From Flexivirga caeni (GTDB lineage: Bacteria > Actinomycetota > Actinomycetes > Actinomycetales > Dermatophilaceae): a stretch of DNA of 64,000 nucleotides. The position numbers were made by a program, and so were the translations under genes. Below the pieces are notes generated by a model, which did no database searches, was not told where the DNA came from, and saw only the letters and a list, made by a program, of their open reading frames with translations. Numbering within the stretch: position 1 is the first letter of the stretch; every line of letters begins with the position of its first letter. The stretch spans positions 62,001 through 126,000 of the forward strand of contig NZ_RJJQ01000002.1 in NCBI RefSeq assembly GCF_003724155.1. The letters run 5' to 3'. Below, one piece after another: positions 1-12,827 of this stretch.

Positions 1-2
1 TC

Positions 3-1733
<1,731 letters not shown>

Positions 1734-1811
1734 TTGCCGGTCGTCCGATCGCACAGGCAAAATACAGGCGAAAGTTACCTGTTGATCATTCAACTATCAC
1801 ACGCTGGGACG

Positions 1812-2279
1812 ATGAGCACACCAGACGAAAATTCCGCAGCCCCCGCGAATGACGGCACCTCCCGCCGTGTCGTGCTTCGTTCCGCCGGTATCGTGGGCGG
1901 CATCGCCGCCGCGACGGCCGTTGCGGGATGCGGGTCCTCAGGGGGTTCGTCGAGCGGTGCGGGGAGCGGGTCGAGTGCCTCGGGTGGGGGCGCCGGCGGC
2001 AGCGTCGCAAAGGCGAAGGTTCCGGTCGGTAGCGGCTTCATCGACGCCGATCTTGGCGCCGTGATCACGCAGCCGACCACCGGAGAGTTCAAGGCGTTCA
2101 GCAATGTGTGCACCCACCAGGGTTGCCTGGTCACCGACATCAGCGGCGACACGATCATCTGCCCTTGCCACGGCAGCGAATTCAGCATCAAGAACGGCGA
2201 CGCGGTCCAGGGCCCGGCGACGAAACCGCTTGCCCCGAAGACCGCCACCGTCAAGGGCGCGGAGATCGTCGTCTCCTGA
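1812..2279 (+). CDS. Tat-exported Rieske [2Fe-2S] lipoprotein
   Basis: Small 155-residue Rieske protein. The N-terminus has a twin-arginine signal (SRRVVLRSAG), a hydrophobic stretch and a lipobox-like AGC, followed by a Gly/Ser linker, so it is probably exported folded through Tat and anchored as a lipoprotein. The C-terminal Rieske domain has both cluster motifs, CTHQGC and CPCHGSEF. The ATG at 1812 is preferred because the signal peptide starts there; the longer frame from 1734 adds non-signal residues. It stands alone between uvrA and uvrC without cytochrome partners, so its redox partner is unknown. Similar proteins are common in actinobacteria. Confidence 0.9.
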   Translation: MSTPDENSAAPANDGTSRRVVLRSAGIVGGIAAATAVAGCGSSGGSSSGAGSGSSASGGGAGGSVAKAKVPVGSGFIDADLGAVITQPTTGEFKAFSNVCTHQGCLVTDISGDTIICPCHGSEFSIKNGDAVQGPATKPLAPKTATVKGAEIVVS

Positions 2280-2336
2280 GATCGGCCCCGGCATACGGCG
2301 GCTGTTGCCGGGTTCCCGGGATTCCCAGGCATTCCC

Positions 2337-2510
2337 GTCCCGAAGGCGCGACGGTCGAGGGTTAGGGACCGAAATCCCGCCGATCTCGTCCCGAAATCTC
2401 GACGGTCGAGGGTTAGGGACCGAAATCCCGCCGATCTCGTCCCGAAGGCGCGACGGTCGAGGGTTAGGGGCGCGGCAGCCCGCAGTTTCCGTCCCGAAGG
2501 CGCGACGGGC
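2337..2510. repeat. Tandem 51-bp repeat array, about 3.4 copies
   Basis: Units start at 2337, 2388, 2439 and 2491 (spacing 51, 51, 52). Each begins GTCCCGAA, contains the core CGACGGTCGAGGGTTAGGG and then CCGAAATCCCGCCGATCTC; the last unit is incomplete. It fills most of the 268-bp gap between the Rieske gene and uvrC and encodes no plausible protein. A related 52-bp array lies at 61638-61775. The units can pair imperfectly (GTCCCGAA with TTAGGGAC). Confidence 0.9.
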
Positions 2511-2547
2511 TCGCGGGCGTGTCGGGACCACTCCATAGAGTGGAGTC

Positions 2548-4563
2548 GTGGCTGATCCGTCGACCTACCGTCCGAAACAGGGGGAGATCCCGGTCGACCC
2601 GGGCGTCTACAAGTTCCGCGACAAGCACGGCCGCGTCATCTATGTCGGCAAGGCCAAGTCGCTGCGCAGCCGGCTGTCGTCATACTTCCAGGACATCGGG
2701 GCACTGCACCCGCGCACCCGCACCATGGTCACCACCGGCGCCAGCGTCGAATGGACGGTGGTGCGCAACGAGGTCGAGGCGCTGCAGCTCGAATACTCCT
2801 GGATCAAGGAGTTCGACCCGCGCTTCAACGTCAAATACCGCGACGACAAGTCCTACCCCTACCTCGCGGTCACGATGGGCGAGGAGTTCCCTCGCGCACA
2901 GGTGATGCGCGGCAGCAAACGCAAGGGCACCCGCTACTTCGGGCCCTACGCCCACGCGTGGGCGATCCGCGAGACGCTGGACCAGTTGTTGCGCGTCTTC
3001 CCGATGCGCACCTGCAGCGGCGGGGTCTTCAAACGGGCCGGCCAGGTCGGGCGGCCCTGCCTGCTGGGCTACATCGACAAGTGCTCCGCGCCCTGTGTCG
3101 GCCGGGTGACCCCGGACGAGCACCGGGAGATCGCGGAGGAGTTCTGCGACTTCATGGCCGGCAACACCGGCCGGTTCGTCAAGCGACTCGAACGCGAAAT
3201 GCGTTCCGCCAGCGAGGAACTCGACTTCGAGGCGGCTGCCCGGCGTCGCGACGACCTGATCGCGCTGGAGAAGGCCCTGGAACGATCCGCCGTCGTGCTG
3301 CCCGACGCGACCGACGCCGACGTCTTCGGCATCGAGGACGACGAACTCGAAGCGGCCGTGCAGGTGTTCCATGTGCGCGGCGGACGAGTCCGCGGCCAGC
3401 GCGGCTGGGTCGTCGACAAGCAGAGCGAGGGCGATCTCGGGCTGGCCGAGGTGGTCGAACGCCTGCTCGGCCAGGTGTATGGCGGAGAGTCTGCCGAAGG
3501 TGTGCCGCGCGAGGTGCTGGTGCCGGCGCTGCCACCCGAGCCCGAGGCGATGGCCGACCTGCTCAGCGAGGTTCGCGGCGCGCGCGTCGAACTGCGGGTC
3601 CCGCAGCGAGGCGACAAGCGCACCCTGATGGAAACCGTGAGCCGCAACGCCACGCAGGCGCTCGCCCGGCACAAGGTCGCCCGCGCCGGTGACCTGACGG
3701 CGCGCAGCCAGGCGCTGCAGGACCTGCAGGACGCGCTCGAGCTGCAGCAGGCTCCGCTGCGCATCGAATGCTTCGACGTCAGCCATGTGCAAGGCACCAA
3801 CGTGGTCGCCTCGATGGTCGTCTTCGAGGACGGCCTGCCGCGCAAGGGCGAATACCGCCGGTTCATCGTGCGGGGCACCCCGCAGCCCGACGGCACCGTC
3901 CGCGTCGACGACACCGCCGCGATGGACGAGATCCTCACCCGTCGCTTCCGCCACTACCTCGACGACCGCGACAACGCCGGCGACATCGAGCTGGACGACG
4001 CCGACGACTCCTCCGGCAGCGGGCCGATCGACGAAAAGACCGGCAAACCCAAGCGTTTCGCCTATCCGCCGCAGCTCGTCGTGGTCGACGGCGGCAAGCC
4101 GCAGGTCGACGCGGCGTCGCGCGCGCTGGACGCGCTGGGCATCGACGACGTCGCGGTGGTCGGGCTCGCCAAGCGCCTCGAGGAGGTGTGGCTGCCCGGT
4201 GACGATTTCCCGGTGATCCTGCCGCGCACGAGTGAGGGCCTCTACCTCTTGCAGCGGGTGCGCGACGAGGCGCACCGTTTCGCGATCACCTTTCACCGGC
4301 AGCGCCGCTCGAAGGCCATGACCCGGTCGGCGCTGGACGACATACCAGGGCTGGGCGCCGTACGCCGCAAGGCCCTGCTCACGCAGTTCGGGTCGGTCAA
4401 GAAGCTGCGCGCCGCCACCGTCGAGCAGATTGCCGCAGTCAAGGGCATCGGCCCCGGCCTCGCCGATACGGTGCATGCACAGCTGCGAGAAGATGACGGC
4501 ACCGCACCCGCGGTCAACCTGACCACCGGCGAAGTGCTCGATGACAAGGAGACCACCCGATGA
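2548..4563 (+). CDS. uvrC: UvrABC excinuclease subunit C
   Basis: Dual-incision nuclease of nucleotide excision repair, 671 residues, full length. Domains in order: GIY-YIG nuclease at the N-terminus ([19 protein letters not shown], residues about 14-34), UVR helix that contacts UvrB ([14 protein letters not shown], about 225), RNase H-like 5' nuclease ([12 protein letters not shown], about 405; [11 protein letters not shown], about 510), and a C-terminal helix-hairpin-helix pair ([13 protein letters not shown] and [12 protein letters not shown]). It has a GTG start just after the tandem repeats. Its stop overlaps the rapZ start by 4 bp (ATGA), which opens the uvrC-rapZ-yvcK-whiA operon. Confidence 0.98.
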   Translation: MADPSTYRPKQGEIPVDPGVYKFRDKHGRVIYVGKAKSLRSRLSSYFQDIGALHPRTRTMVTTGASVEWTVVRNEVEALQLEYSWIKEFDPRFNVKYRDDKSYPYLAVTMGEEFPRAQVMRGSKRKGTRYFGPYAHAWAIRETLDQLLRVFPMRTCSGGVFKRAGQVGRPCLLGYIDKCSAPCVGRVTPDEHREIAEEFCDFMAGNTGRFVKRLEREMRSASEELDFEAAARRRDDLIALEKALERSAVVLPDATDADVFGIEDDELEAAVQVFHVRGGRVRGQRGWVVDKQSEGDLGLAEVVERLLGQVYGGESAEGVPREVLVPALPPEPEAMADLLSEVRGARVELRVPQRGDKRTLMETVSRNATQALARHKVARAGDLTARSQALQDLQDALELQQAPLRIECFDVSHVQGTNVVASMVVFEDGLPRKGEYRRFIVRGTPQPDGTVRVDDTAAMDEILTRRFRHYLDDRDNAGDIELDDADDSSGSGPIDEKTGKPKRFAYPPQLVVVDGGKPQVDAASRALDALGIDDVAVVGLAKRLEEVWLPGDDFPVILPRTSEGLYLLQRVRDEAHRFAITFHRQRRSKAMTRSALDDIPGLGAVRRKALLTQFGSVKKLRAATVEQIAAVKGIGPGLADTVHAQLREDDGTAPAVNLTTGEVLDDKETTR

Positions 4564-5453
4564 CCACCCAGGAGTCCGCGGCAGCGCCCGAACTCATCGT
4601 CGTCACCGGCATGAGCGGTGCGGGCCGCACCACCGCGGCCAACGTTCTGGAGGACCGCGGGTGGTACGTCATCGACAATCTGCCGCCGCAGTTGCTGGTC
4701 GCCATGGCCGACCTGCTGGCCAGGGAGGACGCCGAACATCGCGACGGTATGCCGAGGCTCGCGGCGGTCGTCGACGTCCGCTCGCGCGAGTTCTTCACCG
4801 ACTTCCGGCAGGGCATGGACCACCTGCGCGACGAGGGGTGGCGGCCGACCGTCATCTTCATGGACGCGACCGACGAGGCTCTGGTGCGCCGCTTCGAGTC
4901 GGTGCGCCGCCCGCACCCCCTGCAGGGGGAGGGGCGGTTGCTGGACGGGATCCAGGCCGAGCGTGAGACCTTGCGTGACCTGCGCGCCACGTCCGACATC
5001 CTGATCGACACCAGCGGCCTGAACGTGCATCAGCTCAGCAGCAAGGTGCGCGAATTCGTCGGCGGCGACGAAGGCCCGGCCCTGCGCATCGCGGTGATGT
5101 CCTTCGGTTTCAAGTACGGCATCCCGCTGGACGCCGACCTGGTCTTCGACATGCGCTTCCTGCCCAACCCGTTCTGGAATCCTCAGTTGCGTCCGCACAC
5201 CGGCCAGGAGGCGATCGTCGCCGACTATGTGCTCGCGCAGCCGGGCGCCCGCGAATTCCTCGATCGCACGCTCAGCCTGCTGGAGCCGATGACGGCCGGC
5301 TATCTGCGTGAGGGGCGCAGCTATGTCACTCTCGCGGTGGGCTGCACCGGTGGCAAGCACCGCTCGGTCGCGATGGCCGAGGCGCTCGCCGACCGGATCA
5401 ACTCCGACCAGGTGAAGTCGCTCGTCGTACACCGCGATCTGGGGCGTGAATAG
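4560..5453 (+). CDS. rapZ: RapZ/YvcJ-family nucleotide-binding protein
   Basis: 297-residue P-loop protein of the RapZ (YvcJ) family. In E. coli RapZ is an RNase adaptor controlling amino-sugar synthesis; in Gram-positives YvcJ binds and hydrolyses GTP. Seen here: Walker [10 protein letters not shown] near residue 17 and the conserved C-terminal [10 protein letters not shown] motif near residue 261. Its ATG overlaps the uvrC stop, and yvcK begins 2 bp after its stop, so translation is probably coupled. The precise role in actinobacteria is not settled. Confidence 0.95.
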   Translation: MTTQESAAAPELIVVTGMSGAGRTTAANVLEDRGWYVIDNLPPQLLVAMADLLAREDAEHRDGMPRLAAVVDVRSREFFTDFRQGMDHLRDEGWRPTVIFMDATDEALVRRFESVRRPHPLQGEGRLLDGIQAERETLRDLRATSDILIDTSGLNVHQLSSKVREFVGGDEGPALRIAVMSFGFKYGIPLDADLVFDMRFLPNPFWNPQLRPHTGQEAIVADYVLAQPGAREFLDRTLSLLEPMTAGYLREGRSYVTLAVGCTGGKHRSVAMAEALADRINSDQVKSLVVHRDLGRE

Positions 5454-5455
5454 GT

Positions 5456-6400
5456 ATGCCGCGGCGTCCCGCCATCGCCGCCCTCGGCGGCGGCCACGGT
5501 CTGTTCGCGTCGCTGCAGGCGCTGCAACTGGTGACCGACAAGATCACCGCGATCGTCACGGTCGCCGATGACGGCGGCTCCAGCGGTCAGTTACGCAAGG
5601 AGTTCGACATCCTGCCGCCGGGCGACCTGCGGATGGCGCTGGCGGCGCTCTGCGACAACTCGGAGTGGGGGCTGCAGTGGGCCGACGCCCTGCAGCATCG
5701 CTTCGCCGGCGACGGACCGCTCGGCGGTCACGCGCTCGGCAACCTGATCATTGCTTCGCTCTGGGATCTGCTCGGTGACCCCATCGCCGGACTGGACCTC
5801 GTCGGGCGGCTGCTCGGCGCGCGTGGGCGGGTGCTGCCGATGGCCGCCGAACCGCTGCGCATCGAGGCGAGTGTGCTGGGTGCCGACCCGGCGGAGCCCG
5901 ACGCGGTGACCGACATCGTCGGCCAGGTCGAGGTCGCGACCACGCCGGGGCGCGTGCTCAGCGTGCGGCTGCACCCGGACCCGCCGCTGGTCTGCCAGGA
6001 GGCGGTGGACGCGGTCTACGACGCCGACTGGGTCATCCTGGGCCCGGGCTCGTGGTTCACCTCGGTCATGCCGCACCTGCTGGTGCCCGACCTGCGCGAG
6101 GCGCTCGTGCACACCACCGCCAAACGGATGCTGACGCTCAATATGGTGATGAACACCGGGGAGACGTCCGGTTTCAGCGCCTCCGACCATCTCGAAGTGC
6201 TCGCCGCGCACGCGCCGGAGTTGCACCTGGACGTCGTCCTGGCGGATCCTTCTGTGGTCGTCGACGGTGGCGAACAGTTGCGGAGCACCGCTGAATCTCT
6301 CGGTGCCGAAGTGGTTTTCGCCGATGTCGCCGACTCGGACCGACCCGGTGCGCACGACACCCTCCGCCTCGCGGCGGCATACCGTGACGTGGTGGACTGA
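5456..6400 (+). CDS. yvcK: YvcK-family (CofD-like) gluconeogenesis factor
   Basis: 314 residues with the N-terminal ALGGGHGL nucleotide-sugar binding loop, VTVADDGGSSG and GHALGNLI, all hallmarks of the YvcK/CofD-like fold. In Bacillus and Mycobacterium, YvcK (CuvA) binds UDP-sugars and is needed for growth on gluconeogenic carbon sources and for cell-wall synthesis. Lies in the conserved uvrC-rapZ-yvcK-whiA order, 2 bp after rapZ. Confidence 0.95.
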   Translation: MPRRPAIAALGGGHGLFASLQALQLVTDKITAIVTVADDGGSSGQLRKEFDILPPGDLRMALAALCDNSEWGLQWADALQHRFAGDGPLGGHALGNLIIASLWDLLGDPIAGLDLVGRLLGARGRVLPMAAEPLRIEASVLGADPAEPDAVTDIVGQVEVATTPGRVLSVRLHPDPPLVCQEAVDAVYDADWVILGPGSWFTSVMPHLLVPDLREALVHTTAKRMLTLNMVMNTGETSGFSASDHLEVLAAHAPELHLDVVLADPSVVVDGGEQLRSTAESLGAEVVFADVADSDRPGAHDTLRLAAAYRDVVD

Positions 6401-6463
6401 TCCGACGTGCTTACCGAGCCGTAACATGTGCCTACCGCCCGCCACCCTAGGGATTGAACTCGT

Positions 6464-7444
6464 ATGTCGATGACTGCAGCCGTCAAGGACGAACTCAGCA
6501 GGCATGTGGTCACCAAGACCTGCTGCCGCAAGGCCGAGATCTCCGCGATGCTGCGCTTCGCCGGGGGCTTGCACATCATCGGCGGCCGCATCGTCATCGA
6601 GGCCGAACTCGACACCGCGTCGGCGGCCCGCCGGCTGCGTCAGGCGATTGCCGACCTCTACGGTCAGACTCCTCAGGTGCTCGTCATGAGCGGCGGTGGG
6701 CTGCGCCGCGGCAGCCGCTACATCGTGCGCGTTGCCCAGGACGGTGAGGCGCTCGCCCGCCAGACCGGCCTGATCGACCATCGCGGGCGGCCGGTGCGCG
6801 GTCTGCCGCCCCGGGTCGTCAACGGTTCCGTGTGCGACTCCGAGGCTGCCTGGCGCGGTGCCTTCCTCGCGCACGGCTCGCTGACCGAGCCGGGCCGGTC
6901 CTCCTCGCTCGAGATCACCTGCCCCGGTCAGGAGGCAGCTCTCGCACTCGTCGGCGCGGCCCGCCGGCTCGGTGTGCAGTCCAAGGCGCGCGACGTGCGG
7001 GGCGTCGACAGGGTCGTCATACGCGACGGGGACGCGATCGGGGTCATGCTCACCCGGCTCGGCGCGACGGACGCGTTCATGGCGTGGGAGGAGCGCCGCA
7101 TGCGCCGCGAGGTGCGCGCCACCGCCAACCGCCTGGCCAACTTTGACGACGCCAACCTGCGTCGGTCCGTCGAGGCGGCGGTGCAGGCGGGCAGCCGGGT
7201 CGAGCGCGCGCTGGAGATCCTCGGCGACGAGGTGCCCGACCATCTGGCCCAGGCCGGCCGGCTGCGCCTGACTCACAAGGAGTCCAGCCTGGAGGAGCTC
7301 GGCCAGAAGGCCGATCCGCCGATGACCAAGGACGCCGTCGCAGGGCGGATCCGCCGTCTGCTCGCGATGGCGGACAAACGGGCGGCCGAACTCGGCATAC
7401 CGGGCACCGACGCCGCACTGTCCGGTGATCTGCTCGACGGCTGA
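6464..7444 (+). CDS. whiA: Sporulation/division regulator WhiA
   Basis: 326 residues. The N-terminal half has the LAGLIDADG-endonuclease-derived fold ([30 protein letters not shown]) and the C-terminal part a helix-turn-helix ([31 protein letters not shown]). WhiA binds DNA and controls cell division or sporulation genes; here in a probable non-sporulating actinobacterium it more likely acts on division. Start ATG at 6464. It follows yvcK by 63 bp and may have its own promoter. The end of the four-gene block. Confidence 0.96.
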   Translation: MSMTAAVKDELSRHVVTKTCCRKAEISAMLRFAGGLHIIGGRIVIEAELDTASAARRLRQAIADLYGQTPQVLVMSGGGLRRGSRYIVRVAQDGEALARQTGLIDHRGRPVRGLPPRVVNGSVCDSEAAWRGAFLAHGSLTEPGRSSSLEITCPGQEAALALVGAARRLGVQSKARDVRGVDRVVIRDGDAIGVMLTRLGATDAFMAWEERRMRREVRATANRLANFDDANLRRSVEAAVQAGSRVERALEILGDEVPDHLAQAGRLRLTHKESSLEELGQKADPPMTKDAVAGRIRRLLAMADKRAAELGIPGTDAALSGDLLDG

Positions 7445-7522
7445 GCCCCGCGTACCGGCGATGCGTCCGACGGGCGGACGGTCCGGCCGGGTGGTGCCTG
7501 CTACTCGCCGGTCATCCCATAG

Positions 7523-8626
<1,104 letters not shown>

Positions 8627-8639
8627 GGCGTCGCCACCG

Positions 8640-9848
8640 ATGACGATGCGAACGATCGACGACCTGGGTGCGCTGAGCGGCAGGACCGTGCTGGTCCGCA
8701 GCGACCTGAACGTGCCGCTCGACTCCGAGGGAAACATCACCGACGACGGGCGGGTCCGCGCGTCGGTGCCGACACTTCGGCAGCTCACCGACGCGGGCGC
8801 CCGGGTCGTCGTCTGCGCGCACCTGGGCCGGCCGAAAGGCACGCCGGAGCAGAAGTACTCACTGCGTCCGGCCGCTGACCGTTTGTCCGAACTACTCGGT
8901 TTCCCAGTGCTTTTCGCCACCGATACGGTGGGGGAGTCGGCGAACGAGACCGTGGACAAGCTGCACAAGGGCCAGGTGGCGCTGCTGGAGAACCTCCGAT
9001 TCAACGAAGGTGAGACCAGCAAGGACGACGCCGAGCGCGGCGCGTTCGCCGATCAGCTGAGCCACCTCGCCGACGCATTCGTCTCGGACGGTTTCGGCGT
9101 GGTGCACCGCAAGCAGGCCAGCGTCTATGACATCGCCGAACGCCTGCCGCAGGCTGCCGGGCAGCTCGTCCAGACCGAGGTCGGCGTGCTGCGGCAGCTG
9201 ACCAGCAAGCCGCAGCGCCCATATGCCGTGGTGCTCGGCGGCGCCAAGGTCAGCGATAAGCTCGGTGTTATCGAGAACCTGCTCGAGAAGGCCGATCTGC
9301 TGCTGATCGGCGGCGGCATGGTCTTCACCTTCCTGGCCGCACAGGGCTACGAGGTGGGCACCAGCCTGCTGGAGTCCGAGCAGGTGGCGCGAGTGCGCGG
9401 CTACCTCGCGGATGCCGAGAACCGCGGCGTGCAGATCGTGCTGCCGACCGACATCGTCGCCGCGACCGCCTTCGCCGCGGATGCGGAGCACGAGGTCGTG
9501 CCGGCGGACGCCATACCCGCGGACCGGATGGGCCTGGACATCGGGCCCGAGTCGGCGACCCGGTTCGCCGAGGCGATCCGTGGTGCGCGAACGGTCTTCT
9601 GGAACGGCCCGATGGGCGCCTTCGAGATGCCGGCCTTCGCAGCCGGCACCCAGGTGGTCGCTCAGGCGCTGGTCGATGCGACCACGTCCGGCGCGCTCAC
9701 CGTCGTCGGCGGCGGCGACTCGGCTGCCGCGGTGCGCCAACTCGGTTTCGCCGACTCCGACTTCGGCCACATCTCGACCGGCGGCGGTGCCAGCCTCGAA
9801 TTCCTCGAGGGCAAGACGCTGCCCGGCCTCAGTGTGCTGGAGGCCTGA
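8640..9848 (+). CDS. pgk: Phosphoglycerate kinase
   Basis: 402 residues. RSDLNVPL substrate loop near the N-terminus, [11 protein letters not shown], central [13 protein letters not shown] and C-terminal [13 protein letters not shown] nucleotide-binding loop. Transfers phosphate from 1,3-bisphosphoglycerate to ADP. It starts 13 bp after gapA; a second in-frame ATG at 8646 is possible. tpiA follows after 3 bp. Confidence 0.98.
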   Translation: MTMRTIDDLGALSGRTVLVRSDLNVPLDSEGNITDDGRVRASVPTLRQLTDAGARVVVCAHLGRPKGTPEQKYSLRPAADRLSELLGFPVLFATDTVGESANETVDKLHKGQVALLENLRFNEGETSKDDAERGAFADQLSHLADAFVSDGFGVVHRKQASVYDIAERLPQAAGQLVQTEVGVLRQLTSKPQRPYAVVLGGAKVSDKLGVIENLLEKADLLLIGGGMVFTFLAAQGYEVGTSLLESEQVARVRGYLADAENRGVQIVLPTDIVAATAFAADAEHEVVPADAIPADRMGLDIGPESATRFAEAIRGARTVFWNGPMGAFEMPAFAAGTQVVAQALVDATTSGALTVVGGGDSAAAVRQLGFADSDFGHISTGGGASLEFLEGKTLPGLSVLEA

Positions 9849-9851
9849 GCC

Positions 9852-10664
9852 GTGGTGGAGGCCAAGCCGGCCGGGCGGACCCCGTTGATCGCCGGCAACT
9901 GGAAGATGAACCTGGACCATCAGCAGGCGACGGTGCTGGTCCAGAAGCTCGACTGGACGCTGAAGGACAAGAAGCACGACCACGGCGAGACCGAGGTCGC
10001 GGTCCTGCCGCCATACACCGACCTGCGCTCGGTGCAGACCCTGATCGACGGCGACAAGCTGCCGCTCAAGCTCGGTGCGCAGGACCTGTCGCCGCACGAC
10101 GCGGGCGCCTACACCGGTGACGTCTCGGGCGTCTTCCTGGCGAAGCTGGGCTGCGCGTACGTGCTTGTTGGGCACAGTGAGCGGCGCGAAGTACATGGCG
10201 AGACCGACGAGATCGTGAACTCCAAGGTGCAGGCCGCGATCCGGAACGGACTCACCCCGATCCTGTGCGTCGGCGAGCCGCTCGAGGTGCGCACGGAAGG
10301 CCGGCAGGTCGAGCACATCGTCGCGCAGCTGACCGCGGACCTCGCCGGAGTGCGAGCCGAGGACGTCGCGAAGCTGGTGGTCGCCTACGAGCCGATCTGG
10401 GCGATCGGCACCGGCGAGGTCGCCACCCCCGACGATGCGCAGGAGGCGTGCGGGGCGCTGCGCAACACCGTCGCCGAGCTCTACTCCGGTGACGTTGCCG
10501 ATCAGGTGCGTTTCCTGTATGGCGGGTCGGTCAAGTCCGGCAACGTCGCGTCGATCATGGCCCGCGACGACGTCGACGGCGCGCTCGTCGGCGGTGCGTC
10601 CCTGGACGCGGGGGAATTCGCCGCGATCTGTCGCTACAAGGCGCACCAGGGTCTCGTCGGCTGA
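9852..10664 (+). CDS. tpiA: Triose-phosphate isomerase
   Basis: 270 residues with GNWKMN (substrate lysine), catalytic histidine in LVGHSERR, catalytic glutamate in [11 protein letters not shown], and the phosphate-binding [10 protein letters not shown] loop. Interconverts dihydroxyacetone phosphate and glyceraldehyde 3-phosphate. GTG start 3 bp after pgk, completing the lower-glycolysis block. Confidence 0.98.
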   Translation: MVEAKPAGRTPLIAGNWKMNLDHQQATVLVQKLDWTLKDKKHDHGETEVAVLPPYTDLRSVQTLIDGDKLPLKLGAQDLSPHDAGAYTGDVSGVFLAKLGCAYVLVGHSERREVHGETDEIVNSKVQAAIRNGLTPILCVGEPLEVRTEGRQVEHIVAQLTADLAGVRAEDVAKLVVAYEPIWAIGTGEVATPDDAQEACGALRNTVAELYSGDVADQVRFLYGGSVKSGNVASIMARDDVDGALVGGASLDAGEFAAICRYKAHQGLVG

Positions 10665-10767
10665 CCGGGTCCCGCAGCCCGACCGCGTATCATTCCCGGG
10701 GTACCCTGGTCTGCGGTGTCCGTGCCGGGTGCCGATCCGAAGTTCTCGACATGAAGGTGTCTCCAGC

Positions 10768-11010
10768 GTGGACGTCATGCGCATCGCTCTCCAGGCGGTC
10801 GTGGTCATCAGCAGCCTGTTCCTGGTGTTGCTGATCCTGATGCACAAGGGCAAGGGCGGGGGCCTGTCCGACATGTTCGGCGGCGGTGTGAGCAGCAGCC
10901 TCGGTGGTTCGTCGATCGCGGAGCGCAACCTCAACCGGATGACGATTATCGTCAGCATCGTCTGGGTGCTGGCGATCATCGGTCTCGGGCTCGTCGCCCG
11001 GTTCCAGTAA
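10768..11010 (+). CDS. secG: Preprotein translocase subunit SecG
   Basis: 80 residues, two transmembrane helices (VVVISSLFLVLLILMH and IIVSIVWVLAIIGLGLV) around the conserved loop KGGGLSDMFGGGVSSSLGGSS, typical of SecG of the Sec translocon. The GTG at 10768 gives MDVMRIALQ, as in other actinobacterial SecG proteins, with an AAGG site about 11 bp upstream; the ATG at 10777 is an alternative. The tpi-secG order is widely conserved in actinobacteria. Confidence 0.93.
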   Translation: MDVMRIALQAVVVISSLFLVLLILMHKGKGGGLSDMFGGGVSSSLGGSSIAERNLNRMTIIVSIVWVLAIIGLGLVARFQ

Positions 11011-11050
11011 CTCCCTCTTCCCTAGAACTCTTCGCCGTCAAGGAGCAATC

Positions 11051-11401
11051 GTGGCCGGTGGCAATGCAATTCGAGGCAGTCGTGTCGGCGCTGGCCCCAT
11101 GGGCGAGGCCGAGCGGGGCGAGTCCGCACCGCGGGTGGTCATCTCCTACTGGTGCGCCAACCGCCACGAGACCCGTCCCAGCTTCGCCCAGGAGCCCGGC
11201 CTGGCGATCCCGGAGACCTGGGACTGCCCGCGCTGTGGTCTCCCGGCCGGCCAGGACGAGCAGAACCCGCCGGCCGCCCCGAAGGCCGAGCCCTACAAGA
11301 CGCACCTGGCCTATGTGAAGGAGCGCCGCAGCGAGGAGGAGGGTGCCGTCATACTCGACGAGGCGCTCGACACCCTCCGGCAGCGCGGCCTCATCACGTA
11401 A
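11051..11401 (+). CDS. rbpA: RNA polymerase-binding protein RbpA
   Basis: 116 residues. RbpA binds group-1 and some group-2 sigma factors and stabilises the open promoter complex; it is restricted to actinobacteria. Seen: N-terminal GGNAIRGSRVGAGPMGE, zinc-binding core with CANRHETRPSF and CPRC, and a C-terminal sigma-interaction domain (KTHLAYVKERRSEEEG). GTG start with a strong AAGGAG site. Ends 15 bp from the convergent PhnB-like gene. Confidence 0.96.
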   Translation: MAGGNAIRGSRVGAGPMGEAERGESAPRVVISYWCANRHETRPSFAQEPGLAIPETWDCPRCGLPAGQDEQNPPAAPKAEPYKTHLAYVKERRSEEEGAVILDEALDTLRQRGLIT

Positions 11402-11416
11402 GGCCGCCGCCAGCCG

Positions 11417-11908
11417 TCACTGACCGCGCGGCTCGCCGTCGGCGGCAGGGAACTCGGAGATGACGATCTTGCCCATCCCCATCAGTGCCTGTATGGCGGC
11501 CGGTCCGGTCATCAGCTCGTCCAGATGTGCCGGCAGGATCTGCCAGCTGAGGCCGAACCGGTCCTTGCACCAGCCGCACTGCTCGGACTCCGGCACCGCG
11601 GACAGCGCCGCCCAGTAACGGTCGATCTCGGCTTGGTCGGCGCAGGCGACCGTGATCGAGATGGACTCGGTGAAGGTGAACGCCGGTCCGCCGTCCAGGC
11701 AGGTGAACGGCATCCCGTCGAGGGTGAACCGGCCGCTGAGGACCTTGCCCGCCATACCTTCGAAGTGCCGGTCCAGCGATGCGTCGGGGTAGCGCTCGAT
11801 GCCTTCGATGCGCGAGCCCGGGAAGAGGCCGACGTAGTAGCGCATCGCCTCCTCGGCGTTGTCGTGGAACCACAGGCAGGGTCGCAGCGACGTGGTCAGC
11901 ACGGTCAT
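11417..11908 (-). CDS. PhnB-like VOC (glyoxalase-fold) protein
   Basis: 163 residues of the PhnB / 3-demethylubiquinone-9 methyltransferase-like VOC family (PRPCLWFHDNAEEAMRYY, CGWCKDRFGLSWQILP). Members form beta-alpha-beta-beta-beta repeats, and their true substrates are usually unknown, so I assign no reaction. ATG at 11908 overlaps the stop of the AHSA1 gene by 4 bp. Last gene of a three-gene operon led by an ArsR regulator. Confidence 0.85.
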   Translation of the reverse strand: MTVLTTSLRPCLWFHDNAEEAMRYYVGLFPGSRIEGIERYPDASLDRHFEGMAGKVLSGRFTLDGMPFTCLDGGPAFTFTESISITVACADQAEIDRYWAALSAVPESEQCGWCKDRFGLSWQILPAHLDELMTGPAAIQALMGMGKIVISEFPAADGEPRGQ

Positions 11909-12396
11909 CGGATGGCTCCTTCGGTCAGCAGCAGGTCGAGTTTCGCGTAGCCGTCGTTGATTCCGACCTCCATGCCGCTGGCCAGCCAGCCGTCGCGGGC
12001 GGCGAAGGAGTCGACGAGTGACTGGACATGCAACCGGGTGCGGCCTTCGCCCAGGTCTTCGACGGTCAGCGTGTCGAGGGCGACACCGTCCGGCATACCT
12101 TCCCAGGTGAAGGTCTGGACGACGCGGTCGTCGCCGACGTCGTGGAAGCTGCCATGGAAGGCGTATTCCTCGTTTCCGCGAACGTTCACGAAGCGCCAGC
12201 TGCCGCCGGTGCGCGCGTCCCAGTAGTCGATCCGGGTCGTCACATCGTCCGGTCCGACCCACCGTGCGTAGAGGTCGGGGTCGAGGTGGGCTTTCATCAG
12301 TTGTGCCGGAGTTGCGGTGAAATCGCGAGTGATCCGGATGATCGGCACGCGTTCGTCGGCCTCGATGACGGCGGCCGGGTAGGTCGTGGGATTCAT
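11905..12396 (-). CDS. SRPBCC/AHSA1-family protein
   Basis: 163 residues with the START/AHSA1-like pattern: TRDFTATPAQLMKAHLDPDLYARW at the front, GGSWRFVNVRGNEEYAFHG in the middle and a C-terminal helix (GMEVGINDGYAKLDLLL). Such proteins bind hydrophobic ligands; none is identified here. The ATG at 12396 overlaps the ArsR stop and the gene overlaps the PhnB-like gene, so the three are co-translated. ArsR-AHSA1-PhnB is a recurrent actinobacterial trio. Confidence 0.87.
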   Translation of the reverse strand: MNPTTYPAAVIEADERVPIIRITRDFTATPAQLMKAHLDPDLYARWVGPDDVTTRIDYWDARTGGSWRFVNVRGNEEYAFHGSFHDVGDDRVVQTFTWEGMPDGVALDTLTVEDLGEGRTRLHVQSLVDSFAARDGWLASGMEVGINDGYAKLDLLLTEGAIR

Positions 12397-12746
12397 GATG
12401 CGGTGCCTTCCGTGGAGTTGCGCGTGTCGCGTTCGTTGAGTTCGTCGAGCAGGGCATCCAGCCGCTGGTAGCGCTGTTCCGCCTGGCGCTGGTAGCGCTC
12501 GATCCACTTGTTCACCAGGTCAAAGACCTCCGCTTCCAGGTGCACCGGACGTCGTTGTGCGTCCTTGGTGCGGGTGACCAGGCCCGCCTCCTCGAGCACC
12601 TTGAGGTGTTTGGACACGGCCTGCAGGCTCACGTCGTATGGCGCGGCCAGCTCGCTCACCGTCGCGTCGGCCCGGGTGAGCCGGGCGACGATGTCGCGCC
12701 GGGTCGGGTCGGCCAGCGCACCGAAGACGCGGGACAGCTGATCCAT
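12393..12746 (-). CDS. ArsR-family winged-helix repressor
   Basis: 117 residues. N-terminal VFGALADPTRRDIVARL and recognition helix VSLQAVSKHLKVLEEAGLV are typical ArsR; the C-terminal helix (WIERYQRQAEQRYQRLDALL) is probably for dimerisation. No metal-binding CxC is present, so it fits the non-metal SdpR-like subgroup found with SRPBCC genes. First gene of the operon and probably autoregulated through the AACC...GGTT palindromes at 12765-12776 and 12814-12827. Confidence 0.92.
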   Translation of the reverse strand: MDQLSRVFGALADPTRRDIVARLTRADATVSELAAPYDVSLQAVSKHLKVLEEAGLVTRTKDAQRRPVHLEAEVFDLVNKWIERYQRQAEQRYQRLDALLDELNERDTRNSTEGTAS

Positions 12747-12763
12747 CGGGAGGTTCTCCTTGT

Positions 12764-12827
12764 AAACCTAGTGGTTGAATACGGAGAGTGTGACCGCTGG
12801 GTGCCGACGTTGTCAACCAGGTGGTTG
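12764..12827 (-). promoter_or_regulatory. Probable operator pair of the ArsR repressor
   Basis: Two copies of one palindrome lie upstream of the arsR start. CAACCAGGTGGTTG (12814-12827) is a perfect 5-bp inverted repeat with a 4-bp spacer; AACCTAGTGGTT (12766-12777) is the same motif with one change and lies next to the ribosome site. Related AACC-N4-GGTT sites are typical of autoregulated ArsR-SRPBCC operons. Binding is inferred. Confidence 0.55.
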
